Under the pieces are notes generated by a model. It ran no database searches. It was given only the letters and a program-made list of their open reading frames with translations, and had not been told where the DNA came from. From Bacteroides sp. (GTDB lineage Bacteria > Bacteroidota > Bacteroidia > Bacteroidales > Bacteroidaceae): a stretch of DNA of 11,412 bases. Position 1 is the first letter of the stretch; each line of letters begins with the position of its first letter. The position numbers and the translations under genes are program-made. Location of the stretch: NCBI GenBank assembly GCA_030151635.1, contig JASLDF010000071.1:1-11412 (forward strand). The letters run 5' to 3'. Positions 1 to 7,040 of this stretch are shown piece after piece.

Positions 1-92
1 TCGGAACAGAGAAAGCTCCTAAGAAGCGTACTCGTCGTTCAAGAAAAAGTAACAGTGAAGCAACTGATTCTGCATCAACAACAGAAGAATAA
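1..92 (+). CDS. C-terminal tail of an unidentified basic protein (partial, 5' end outside window)
   Basis: An open frame runs from the window edge (complete codons from base 3) to a TAA at 90-92 and gives 29 residues. The tail has a cluster of lysines and arginines (KKRTRRSRK) followed by a Ser/Thr/Glu-rich acidic end. Such unstructured basic-then-acidic tails are common on RNA-binding proteins, helicases and ribosome-associated proteins of Bacteroidota, but nothing here identifies the family. A strong hairpin terminator 37 bases after the stop supports this being a real gene end. No domain is visible. Confidence 0.7.
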   Translation, partial: GTEKAPKKRTRRSRKSNSEATDSASTTEE

Positions 93-128
93 GCCACTAA
101 ATTTTTATTTTTCTAAATACTATAAATG

Positions 129-159
129 GAGGATGTCCCAAATGGGCATCCTCTTTTTT
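129..159 (+). terminator. Rho-independent terminator of the upstream gene
   Basis: The arms GAGGATG-T-CCC (129-139) and GGGCATCCTC (144-153) pair perfectly except for one bulged T at 136, around an AAAT loop. The run TTTTTT follows at 154-159. It lies 37 bases after the stop at 92, so it closes the partial gene at the left edge and separates it from the efflux operon. Confidence 0.9.
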
Positions 160-244
160 ATTTAAATATGTTACTGATCATGACTCTTATCTATTGATGT
201 ACTTACTTTCTTTAGTTAATTTTGTATTATTGTATCTGTTTGAT

Positions 245-291
245 ATTTAGTTATGTAGTTTTAACTAAATCTAGTAAAACTATAATAGTTT
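245..291. promoter_or_regulatory. Two inverted repeats, candidate TetR-family operators
   Basis: Two perfect inverted repeats stand just upstream of the regulator gene's -7 box. The first is ATTTAGTT (245-252) and AACTAAAT (263-270), 8-base arms with a 10-base spacer. The second is AAACTAT-A-ATAGTTT (277-291), 7-base arms around one base. Both share a TAGTT/AACTA core, and TTTAGTTA also occurs at 211-218. TetR-family repressors bind palindromes of about this size and usually regulate their own promoter. The second repeat ends 17 bases before the -7 box, so a bound protein would block RNA polymerase. The region is AT-rich, so chance palindromes are possible, and binding by the adjacent regulator is inferred. 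Confidence 0.45.
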
Positions 292-308
292 AAATAGTTT
301 TATATCTC

Positions 309-316
309 TATATTTG
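309..316 (+). promoter_or_regulatory. Bacteroidota-type -7 promoter element of the efflux operon
   Basis: TATATTTG matches the TAnnTTTG -7 consensus of the Bacteroidota primary sigma factor. No good TTTG -33 element is found 19-21 bases upstream (only a weak TAGTTT), so this is either a weak promoter or a partial match. Transcription would begin near 322, leaving a leader of about 10-20 bases before the ATG at 332 or 344. The element also explains why a TTG at 314-316 is unlikely to be the start codon. Confidence 0.5.
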
Positions 317-331
317 CATTTCGTTAGTTGT

Positions 332-991
332 ATGAATTTTAATATGAATGTAGAATTGGACGCAAAAGAAATTTTGAGAGATCGTGTATTAGAGATGACT
401 AATAATTTGTTCTCTACCTATGGAATTAAAACGATAACTATGGATGAAATTGCATCATCTGTTGGTATTTCTAAGAGAACACTTTATGAGTTGTTTACTG
501 ATAAAGCAGATTTACTATATGCTAGTATTAGCAGAAATCAAGAAATGATGAGGAAGTATGTAGATGGGGTCTTAGCAAGTACTGATAATGTATTAGAGGT
601 TATTATGAATTGTTATAAATATACAATTAAGAATTACCACAATGTTAATCCTCGATTTTTTGAAGATATAAAGAAATATCCTCTTGCTTTTCATCTTTTC
701 ACTAAGGGACAAAAAGAGGATTCAAAGAAAAGTGTTGATTTTTTTAATAAAGGTGTTGAACAGGGACTATTCCGTACTGATGTTAATTTTGAGGTGTTGA
801 ACTTACTTCTCAAAGAACAAATGAACGTCCTGATGAACTCTGAGGTAAATAAGCATTATTCTATGGTACTTATTTATGAGTCTATTACTTTTACTTTTTT
901 ACGTGGTGTTTCTACGGAAAAAGGATATAACGAACTCGAAGCACTTGTTAAAGAGTATAGACTTGAGCAAGGTAAAAATTATTTAATCTAA
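332..991 (+). CDS. TetR/AcrR-family transcriptional repressor of the efflux operon
   Basis: This cytoplasmic one-component regulator has 219 residues, the usual length of the family. The N-terminal TetR DNA-binding domain covers about residues 12-60. It includes the helix-turn-helix T36-F55 with the typical pattern MDEIASSVGISKRTLYELF, followed by the DKADLL motif. Residues from about 65 on form the helical, poorly conserved ligand-binding and dimer domain, and no ligand can be predicted from it. I chose ATG 332; ATG 344 is also possible. An in-frame TTG at 314 lies inside the -7 box and is rejected. There is no Shine-Dalgarno, as is normal for this phylum. The gene ends 6 bases before the TolC-type gene, so it is the first gene of the operon it probably represses. 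Nearby palindromes suggest autoregulation. Confidence 0.93.
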   Translation: MNFNMNVELDAKEILRDRVLEMTNNLFSTYGIKTITMDEIASSVGISKRTLYELFTDKADLLYASISRNQEMMRKYVDGVLASTDNVLEVIMNCYKYTIKNYHNVNPRFFEDIKKYPLAFHLFTKGQKEDSKKSVDFFNKGVEQGLFRTDVNFEVLNLLLKEQMNVLMNSEVNKHYSMVLIYESITFTFLRGVSTEKGYNELEALVKEYRLEQGKNYLI

Positions 992-997
992 AAATGT

Positions 998-2389
998 ATG
1001 ATTTTTTATAGACGAATATTGTTATTATCATTTTTATTTCTGGGATTTAGTATGTCTAATTTTGCTCAAACTACTCCTACTAGAAATAACTTGATTATTG
1101 ATATATTGACGATTACACTTGATGAAGCCGTCGATATTGCACTTTCCTCTAATCCAACAATTATAATTGCAGGTAAGGAAGTTGAAATTAAGAAGCAAGC
1201 TAAGAATGAAGTTATTTGGAATTTGCTTCCTGAAGCTACTATTAATGGATCGTATTCTAATACGATTAAGAAACAGACTATGGCTATGGACTTAGGGGGT
1301 GAAGTTCAGACCTTCAAAGTTGGTATGAAACATAATTATACTGGTTCGCTTAATGTAAACCTACCAATTTTTGCTCCAGCTTTGTATAAAACCATGACTT
1401 TGTCTAAGGAAGATGTGAATTTAGCTTTAGAGAAATCACGTGCATCCAAGCTTGATTTGATAAATCAAGTTGTTAAGGCCTATTTTCAAATTCTACTTGC
1501 TCAGGATAGCTATATGGTTTTAAATAAAAGTTTGCTCCAAGCTGAAGATAACCTTTCTGTTGTTAGTTCTAAATTTAAGTTCGGTAAGGTTAGCGAATAT
1601 GACCAAATTAGAGCTGATGTGCAGATGAGAAATATTCGACCCTCTGTTATTGCTGCTGAAAATGCTGTTCGTTTGGCGAAAATGCAATTAAAGGTCTTGT
1701 TAGGAATTTCTAGTCCTGTTGATTTAGTTATTGATGATAAGCTAGATGACTATGGGATGGTATTGAAGGAAGATGGTTCTCAGTATGATTTTGAATATAA
1801 TTATTCAATTGATTTATCTAATAATTCAGATTTAAAGCAACTTGATTTGTCGGAGCGTATGCTTAAGCAATCTGTTAAACTTCGAAGAACGAATTATTTA
1901 CCTATTATATCATTGGATTATAATTACACCTATATGGCTTTGGAAAATAGAAGTAATGTGTTTGATTATAGTTGGTATCCTACATCTTCAATTGGTGTAA
2001 AAGTTTCAATTCCATTATTTAGAGGTAGTAATATGACAAAGGTAAGGCAATCTAAAATTGAACTTTCAAAAATGTATTTCATGAAGCAAGATGCCGAAAG
2101 ACAACTCAGAATGCAAGCTGCTAGTTATCTTGATAATATGAAAGCAAGTTCAGAGCAATTAGAAAGTAATCAAGTTAGTGTTCTTCAAGCTTTGAAAGGA
2201 AGAACTATTGCAAAGAAAATGTATGAAGTTGGAAAGGGAACTATTTTAGAATTAAATGATTCCGAGATAGCTTTAGTTCAAGCTCAATTAGCATATAATC
2301 AAGCGATTTATGATTTCTTATCTGCTAAATGTGATTATTCTAGAGTTATTGGAATCGAAAATTTTTATAATAATATTAAGAACAAATAA
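998..2389 (+). CDS. TolC-family outer membrane efflux protein
   Basis: This 463-residue protein should trimerise to form the outer membrane pore and periplasmic tunnel of a tripartite pump. A signal peptide is visible: two arginines, a hydrophobic core at residues 7-17, and cleavage near FAQ (residues 22-24). Two repeated outer-membrane-efflux-protein (OEP) units follow. The first contains the long helical segment around EYDQIRADVQMRN and ends in AKMQLKVLLG. The second ends with GKGTILELNDSEIALVQAQ and a helix rich in Ala, Gln and Tyr, typical of the TolC fold. The start ATG at 998 follows the regulator stop by 6 bases. An ATG at 994 opens only five codons. Placing the outer membrane factor before the adaptor and pump is common in Bacteroidota. 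The substrate is not set by this subunit. Confidence 0.95.
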   Translation: MIFYRRILLLSFLFLGFSMSNFAQTTPTRNNLIIDILTITLDEAVDIALSSNPTIIIAGKEVEIKKQAKNEVIWNLLPEATINGSYSNTIKKQTMAMDLGGEVQTFKVGMKHNYTGSLNVNLPIFAPALYKTMTLSKEDVNLALEKSRASKLDLINQVVKAYFQILLAQDSYMVLNKSLLQAEDNLSVVSSKFKFGKVSEYDQIRADVQMRNIRPSVIAAENAVRLAKMQLKVLLGISSPVDLVIDDKLDDYGMVLKEDGSQYDFEYNYSIDLSNNSDLKQLDLSERMLKQSVKLRRTNYLPIISLDYNYTYMALENRSNVFDYSWYPTSSIGVKVSIPLFRGSNMTKVRQSKIELSKMYFMKQDAERQLRMQAASYLDNMKASSEQLESNQVSVLQALKGRTIAKKMYEVGKGTILELNDSEIALVQAQLAYNQAIYDFLSAKCDYSRVIGIENFYNNIKNK

Positions 2390-2404
2390 TAGATATTTAA
2401 ATAT

Positions 2405-3424
2405 ATGGAAAAGTTATTACAATCCATTTTCGCTTTTACGACTGTGGCAATACTAATGTCATGTGGAAGAAAAGCTGAAGAAAAACCAACAGTTGTTGAA
2501 GACTTGCGACCAGTTGTTAAATTAGCTAGTGTATTTGAACGACCTGTTGCGCAAGTTTATGAATATACTGGTACAATAGAGCCGGAGTTTAAGAATAATA
2601 TAGCGCCAGCTTCTCCTTTACGAATTGATAGAATACTTGTTGAAGTTGGTGACTTTGTTCGAAAGGGACAGAAGTTAGTTTATATGGATACTTCTAGTTT
2701 TAAACAAACAGAATTGCAATTAGATAATGAAAAACGTGAGTTTGAACGTATTGATGAATTGTTTAAGGTAGGTGGCGTGTCAAAGTCTGAGTGGGACGTT
2801 GCAAAAATGTCATTAGACATTCGTCAAACAGCATATGATAATTTACTAGAAAATACAACTTTATTAAGCCCTATCGATGGTATAATCACAGCTCGTAATT
2901 ATGATAATGGAGATTTGTATAGTGGAACAATTCCAGTTTTGACTGTAGAACAGATCTCTCCGGTGAAACTATTAGTTAGCGTGTCTGAAAGTCATTTCTC
3001 TAAATTGAATAAAGGCTCTAATGTAGATGTTCGTTTAGATGTTTACCCTTCAGAAATGTTCGAGGGTAAAGTTAGCTTGGTTTATCCAACGATTAATCCT
3101 GAAACTCGAACCTTTACTGTTGAAATTAAACTTAAGAATGCTAAGAATATCATTAGACCTGGAATGTTTGCCAGAGCTGTTTTTAATTTTGGTAATCAAA
3201 ACCATGTTGTTGTTCCGGATCAAGCTATAGTGAAGCAATCGGGTTCTGGTGAACGCTTTGTTTACGTGTTTAAAAATGATAAAGTATTTTATCAAAAAGT
3301 AGAACTTGGTCGTAGAATGGGTGATGAGTTTGAGCTTATTTCGGGTGTTGAGAATAATGCATCCGTAGTTATTGCTGGTCAGTCTCGTTTAGCAAATGGT
3401 GTTGAAGTTCGTGTAGTAGAATAA
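2405..3424 (+). CDS. RND efflux periplasmic adaptor (membrane fusion protein), lipoprotein
   Basis: This adaptor links the RND pump to the TolC-type channel. Its 339 residues start with a lipoprotein signal ending in the lipobox LMSC, so Cys20 should be lipidated and anchored in the inner membrane. The barrel-sandwich (lipoyl-like) half-motifs lie around RILVEVGDFVRKGQKLVY and LLSPIDGIITARNYDNGD. Between them is a short helical hairpin (about residues 98-150). The beta-barrel segment follows, with the family motif INPETRTFTVEIKL, then RPGMFARAVF and a membrane-proximal end with VVVPDQAIVKQ. The protein is somewhat shorter than AcrA because the hairpin is short. It begins 15 bases after the TolC-type gene with no Shine-Dalgarno; a 12-base AT palindrome sits directly before the ATG. 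Confidence 0.95.
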   Translation: MEKLLQSIFAFTTVAILMSCGRKAEEKPTVVEDLRPVVKLASVFERPVAQVYEYTGTIEPEFKNNIAPASPLRIDRILVEVGDFVRKGQKLVYMDTSSFKQTELQLDNEKREFERIDELFKVGGVSKSEWDVAKMSLDIRQTAYDNLLENTTLLSPIDGIITARNYDNGDLYSGTIPVLTVEQISPVKLLVSVSESHFSKLNKGSNVDVRLDVYPSEMFEGKVSLVYPTINPETRTFTVEIKLKNAKNIIRPGMFARAVFNFGNQNHVVVPDQAIVKQSGSGERFVYVFKNDKVFYQKVELGRRMGDEFELISGVENNASVVIAGQSRLANGVEVRVVE

Positions 3425-3453
3425 GTGGGTTTCTCACTAAATATAAATATTTA
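3424..3453 (+). promoter_or_regulatory. Paired intercistronic inverted repeats between adaptor and pump genes
   Basis: The 40-base gap holds two adjacent inverted repeats. AGTGGG (3424-3429) and CTCACT (3433-3438) form a 6-pair stem with one G-T pair and a TTT loop. TAAATAT (3438-3444) and ATATTTA (3447-3453) are perfect arms around AA. The two stems share base 3438, so they could not both form fully. There is no T-run, so this is not a classical terminator. It might affect mRNA processing or stability between subunits, but in AT-rich DNA it may also mean nothing. Confidence 0.25.
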
Positions 3454-3464
3454 AGATAAAGTTT

Positions 3465-6400
3465 ATGAGTTTATATGAAGGAGCGGTAAAAAGACCCATT
3501 ATGACATCGCTATGTTTTTTAGCAGTCGTTATATTTGGCCTTTTTTCTCTATCTAAATTGCCTGTTGATTTGTATCCGGATATTGATACAAATACAATAA
3601 TGGTTTTAACTGCCTACAATGGGGCCAGTGCTTCTGATATTGAAAACAATGTCACTAAGCCTTTAGAAAACACCTTGAATTCGGTTAGTAATTTGAAACA
3701 TATTACCTCTAAATCATCTGAGAATATGTCTGTAATTACTCTTGAATTTGAATATGGTAATGATATAGATGTAATAACGAATGATGTTCGTGATAAATTA
3801 GATATGATTAGTTCTTACCTTCCCGATGAAGCTGAGACACCTATTATATTTAAATTTAGTACAGATATGATTCCTATTGTACTTCTATCTGTACAAGCAA
3901 AAGAAAGTTTGCCTGCTTTATATAAAATTTTGGATGATAATGTTGTCAATCCATTGGCTCGTGTGCCTGGGGTTGGTACTGTGTCGATTTCAGGAGCTCC
4001 TAAACGGGAGATTCAGGTATATTGTGATCCTGGTAAATTAGAAGCATATAATATTACAATTGAGCAGATAAGCAGTGTTATTGGTGCCGAAAATAAGAAT
4101 ATACCCGGTGGTACATTTGATACTGGTAATGAAACCTATTCTCTTAGAGTTGAAGGGGAGTTTTCTGACGCATCAGAATTGAATAATTTAGTTGTAGGTA
4201 GTATAGATGGCACGAATATCTTCTTGAAAGAGGTCGCTCGTGTAGCTGATACAGTACAAGAACGAGCACAGGAGACCTATAATAATGGCGTTAAAGGGGC
4301 AGTTGTTGTTATTCAAAAGCAATCAGGAGCAAACTCTGTAAACATTTCTAAGGCTGTATTAAAGGCTTTACCTCGTTTGCAAGCCAATTTGCCGAGTGAT
4401 GTGGAGTTGGGTATAATTGTCGATACATCAGAAAACATTCTCAATACAATTAACAGTTTGGCAGAAACAGTAATGTATGCATTAGTTTTTGTTGTTCTAG
4501 TTGTATTCTTCTTTTTAGGAAGATGGAGAGCGACTTTGATTATTTGCTTGACCATTCCTTTATCTCTAATTGCATCATTTATTTATTTGGCAATTGCAGG
4601 AAACACTATTAATATCATATCTCTATCCTCCTTATCAATAGCAATTGGTATGGTGGTTGATGATGCAATTGTAGTTTTAGAAAACGTATCTACACATATA
4701 GAAAGAGGGTCGGAACCAAAACAAGCAGCCATCCATGGAACTAATGAAGTGGCTATTTCTGTTATTGCTTCAACTCTAACTATGATTGCTGTATTCTTCC
4801 CATTAACCCTTGTTTCTGGTATCACGGGAGTGATGTTTAGACAATTAGGTTGGATGATGTGTGCTATTATGTTTATTTCAACATTAGCAGCTTTGACGTT
4901 GACGCCTATGCTGTGTTCTCAGTTGTTAAAGAAGCAAGATTCTGAATCAAAATTATTTAAGACGCTTTATACTCCAATTCTAAAATTTCTTAACTTATTA
5001 GATAAACTGTATTCTGGAATGTTGAATTGGGCTGTTCGTCACCGATCGGCAGTAATATTTTTATGTTTAGCTTTCTTTGTAACTAGCCTTTTTATGATTA
5101 AAGGAATTAGTACAGAGTTTTTTCCAGCGCAAGATAATGCACGTATTGCGGTAAAATTAGAATTGCCCATTGGTACACGTACTGAAGTTTCTCAAGAACT
5201 AGCATCTAAACTTTCAGATCAGTGGCTGAAAAAATATAATAAAGAAATTAAAGTATGTAACTATACCGTGGGGCAAGCTGATACAGACAATACTTGGGCC
5301 TCAATGCAAGACAATGGATCTCATATCATTGCTTTTAACTTGAATTTAGTAAACCCTGGAGATCGTATTCTTACCCTCGAACAAGTCTGTGACATGATGA
5401 GGGATGATTTGAAAGAATACCCTGAATTCACAAAAGCGAATGTTATTCTAGGTGGTAGTAATACTGGTATTGCAGGACAGCCTACCGCAGATTTTGAGAT
5501 TTACGGTTATAGCCTATCAGAAACCGATAGTGTTGCTGCAGAACTAAAACGAAGATTACTAAATATTCAAGGTGTATCAGAAGTTAATATCAGTAGAGCA
5601 GATTATCAACCAGAATATCAGGTCGATTTTGATAGACAAAAACTAGCTCTTCACGGGGTGAATCTTTCAACGGCGGGTACATATGTCCGTAACCGTATTA
5701 ATGGTGCTTTGGCTTCTAAATATCGCGAAGACGGTGATGAATATGATATTAAAGTTCGTTATGCTCCTGAATTTAGGACAAGTATTGAAACTATTGAAAA
5801 TATTTTGATATATAACAACCAAGGTCACTCCGTTCGTGTAAAAGAAGTGGGTAAGGTTGTTGAGAAGTTTGCGCCACCAACAATTGAACGAAAAGACCGT
5901 GAGCGTATCAATACGGTTTCTGCTGTTATTTCTGGGGCTGCACTTGGCGATGTTGTAAGAGAAGGTAATCAGGTAATTAAAGATATGGATATGCCATACG
6001 GAGTAACTGTACAAGTTGCTGGTTCGTATGAAGACCAACAAGAGTCATTTAGAGATCTTGGCGTGTTAGCAATTTTGATTATTATTTTAGTGTTTATTGT
6101 GATGGCAGCGCAATTTGAATCGCTAACATATCCTTTTATTATTATGTTTTCATTGCCCTTTGCATTTAGTGGCGTTTTAATGGCTTTATTTTTTACAAAT
6201 AGCACACTTAGTGTGATGAGTTTATTAGGTGCGATTATGTTAATTGGTATTGTTGTGAAAAATGGTATTGTGTTAATTGACTATATCACACTTTGTCGTG
6301 AACGTGGACTTTCAATCATTTCTTCTGTGCTCACTTCTGGGAAGAGTCGTTTGCGCCCAGTACTTATGACCACAGCTACAACTGTTTTAGGGATGATTCC

Positions 6401-6608
6401 CATGGCTGTTAGTACAGGTCAGGGTGCAGAAATGTGGAGACCCATGGCAATTGCTGTTATTGGAGGGCTAGTTATATCAACTATTTTAACTTTGATATTA
6501 ATCCCAACTTTATATTGTGTATTTGCTGGAACGGGTATTAAGCATCAGCGTAAACTATTGCGTCAAAATAATGAAATGAGTAGTTATTTTAAAGGAGTGA
6601 ATCATTAA
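3465..6608 (+). CDS. RND-family efflux pump permease, HAE1/AcrB-like
   Basis: This inner-membrane proton-driven pump has 1047 residues, the normal length for the family. It shows the duplicated RND layout: a first membrane helix near residues 12-30, a large periplasmic domain to about 330, a membrane bundle to about 535, a second periplasmic domain to about 855, and a second bundle to the end. The proton-relay residues are present: Asp399-Asp400 in GMVVDDAIVVLENV (helix 4) and Lys932 in IGIVVKNGIVLIDY (helix 10). The double aspartate is typical of hydrophobe/amphiphile (HAE) pumps; metal (HME) pumps usually have a single Asp at this site. Other family motifs are LPVDLYPDID near the N-terminus and RVPGVGTVSISGAP in the porter domain. 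Substrates are probably drugs, detergents or bile-like compounds, but the sequence cannot say which. A PII-like gene follows 22 bases downstream. Confidence 0.96.
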   Translation: MSLYEGAVKRPIMTSLCFLAVVIFGLFSLSKLPVDLYPDIDTNTIMVLTAYNGASASDIENNVTKPLENTLNSVSNLKHITSKSSENMSVITLEFEYGNDIDVITNDVRDKLDMISSYLPDEAETPIIFKFSTDMIPIVLLSVQAKESLPALYKILDDNVVNPLARVPGVGTVSISGAPKREIQVYCDPGKLEAYNITIEQISSVIGAENKNIPGGTFDTGNETYSLRVEGEFSDASELNNLVVGSIDGTNIFLKEVARVADTVQERAQETYNNGVKGAVVVIQKQSGANSVNISKAVLKALPRLQANLPSDVELGIIVDTSENILNTINSLAETVMYALVFVVLVVFFFLGRWRATLIICLTIPLSLIASFIYLAIAGNTINIISLSSLSIAIGMVVDDAIVVLENVSTHIERGSEPKQAAIHGTNEVAISVIASTLTMIAVFFPLTLVSGITGVMFRQLGWMMCAIMFISTLAALTLTPMLCSQLLKKQDSESKLFKTLYTPILKFLNLLDKLYSGMLNWAVRHRSAVIFLCLAFFVTSLFMIKGISTEFFPAQDNARIAVKLELPIGTRTEVSQELASKLSDQWLKKYNKEIKVCNYTVGQADTDNTWASMQDNGSHIIAFNLNLVNPGDRILTLEQVCDMMRDDLKEYPEFTKANVILGGSNTGIAGQPTADFEIYGYSLSETDSVAAELKRRLLNIQGVSEVNISRADYQPEYQVDFDRQKLALHGVNLSTAGTYVRNRINGALASKYREDGDEYDIKVRYAPEFRTSIETIENILIYNNQGHSVRVKEVGKVVEKFAPPTIERKDRERINTVSAVISGAALGDVVREGNQVIKDMDMPYGVTVQVAGSYEDQQESFRDLGVLAILIIILVFIVMAAQFESLTYPFIIMFSLPFAFSGVLMALFFTNSTLSVMSLLGAIMLIGIVVKNGIVLIDYITLCRERGLSIISSVLTSGKSRLRPVLMTTATTVLGMIPMAVSTGQGAEMWRPMAIAVIGGLVISTILTLILIPTLYCVFAGTGIKHQRKLLRQNNEMSSYFKGVNH

Positions 6609-6630
6609 AAGTACATTAATCTTAGAAACA

Positions 6631-6924
6631 ATGAAATCAATATTAATAACATTTGATCAAGCCCATTATGAAAGAATTATAGCTACATTAGATAGGCTAA
6701 ATTGTAGAGGGTTTACGTATTGGGAGAGGGTACAGGGCAGAGGTTCTAAAACCGGAGATCCGCATTTTGGTAGTCACGCATGGCCTTCTATGTGTTCTGC
6801 AATTTTGGCAGTGGTAGAAGATGATCGAGTAGATCCAATTTTAACTGTACTGAAACGAATGGATGAAGATAAAGATAAGTTAGGTTTACGAGCATTTGTT
6901 ACAAATGTAGAACAAGCCATTTAA
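6631..6924 (+). CDS. PII-like small signalling protein associated with RND efflux
   Basis: This 97-residue protein fits the beta-alpha-beta-beta-alpha-beta ferredoxin-like plan of PII/GlnB and its relatives. Strands lie near residues 3-8, 26-36, 55-63 and 86-93, with helices near 11-24 and 66-78. The segment between strands 2 and 3, where PII proteins carry the T-loop, is Gly-, His- and Trp-rich (GRGSKTGDPHFGSHAWPS, residues 36-53). The T-loop tyrosine that is uridylylated in GlnB is not apparent there. His45, His49 and Cys55 lie close together and could bind a metal, but this is only a suggestion. PII-like proteins encoded beside RND pumps, mainly metal pumps, are known as a class. The gene is 22 bases after the pump gene and is followed by a terminator, so it is the last gene of the efflux operon. 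It probably senses a ligand and modulates the pump. Confidence 0.8.
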   Translation: MKSILITFDQAHYERIIATLDRLNCRGFTYWERVQGRGSKTGDPHFGSHAWPSMCSAILAVVEDDRVDPILTVLKRMDEDKDKLGLRAFVTNVEQAI

Positions 6925-6944
6925 TTTATTCTAATTTAATCAAC

Positions 6945-6987
6945 AAGGGGAAGGCTCATTAATTTGAGTTTTCCCCTTATTATTTTT
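6945..6987 (+). terminator. Rho-independent terminator of the efflux operon
   Basis: AAGGGGAAGGCTCA (6945-6958) pairs with TGAGTTTTCCCCTT (6965-6978) through 14 positions, including two G-T pairs, around a TTAATT loop. The T-rich stretch ATTATTTTTC follows. It lies 20 bases after the PII-like stop and ahead of the next promoter, so it separates the efflux operon from the acetylation operon. Confidence 0.9.
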
Positions 6988-6997
6988 CTATAATATC

Positions 6998-7005
6998 TAT
7001 CTTTG
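6998..7005 (+). promoter_or_regulatory. Bacteroidota-type -7 promoter element of the SGNH-SGNH-MBOAT operon
   Basis: TATCTTTG is an exact match to the TAnnTTTG -7 consensus. It sits 35 bases before the ATG at 7041 and just after the preceding terminator, where a promoter is required. Transcription would start around 7012, leaving a leader of about 30 bases. No good TTTG -33 element is visible at the usual spacing. Confidence 0.65.
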
Positions 7006-7040
7006 TTGTGTTTTACTGAAAACATGATGAAATTATAAAC

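Noticed and set aside
314..331. TTG at 314 as a start codon for the TetR-family gene, adding six residues
   Set aside because: The TTG is the end of the TATATTTG -7 element, so it would precede the transcription start. The family-typical N-terminus begins after ATG 332.
994..1011. ATG at 994 between the regulator and the TolC-type gene
   Set aside because: It opens only five codons before a stop and is in a different frame from the clear gene at 998.
5667..6041. A 124-codon open frame on the minus strand within the RND gene
   Set aside because: It is antisense to a well-supported conserved gene and shows no domain. Several other open frames inside the pump and MBOAT genes are rejected for the same reason.
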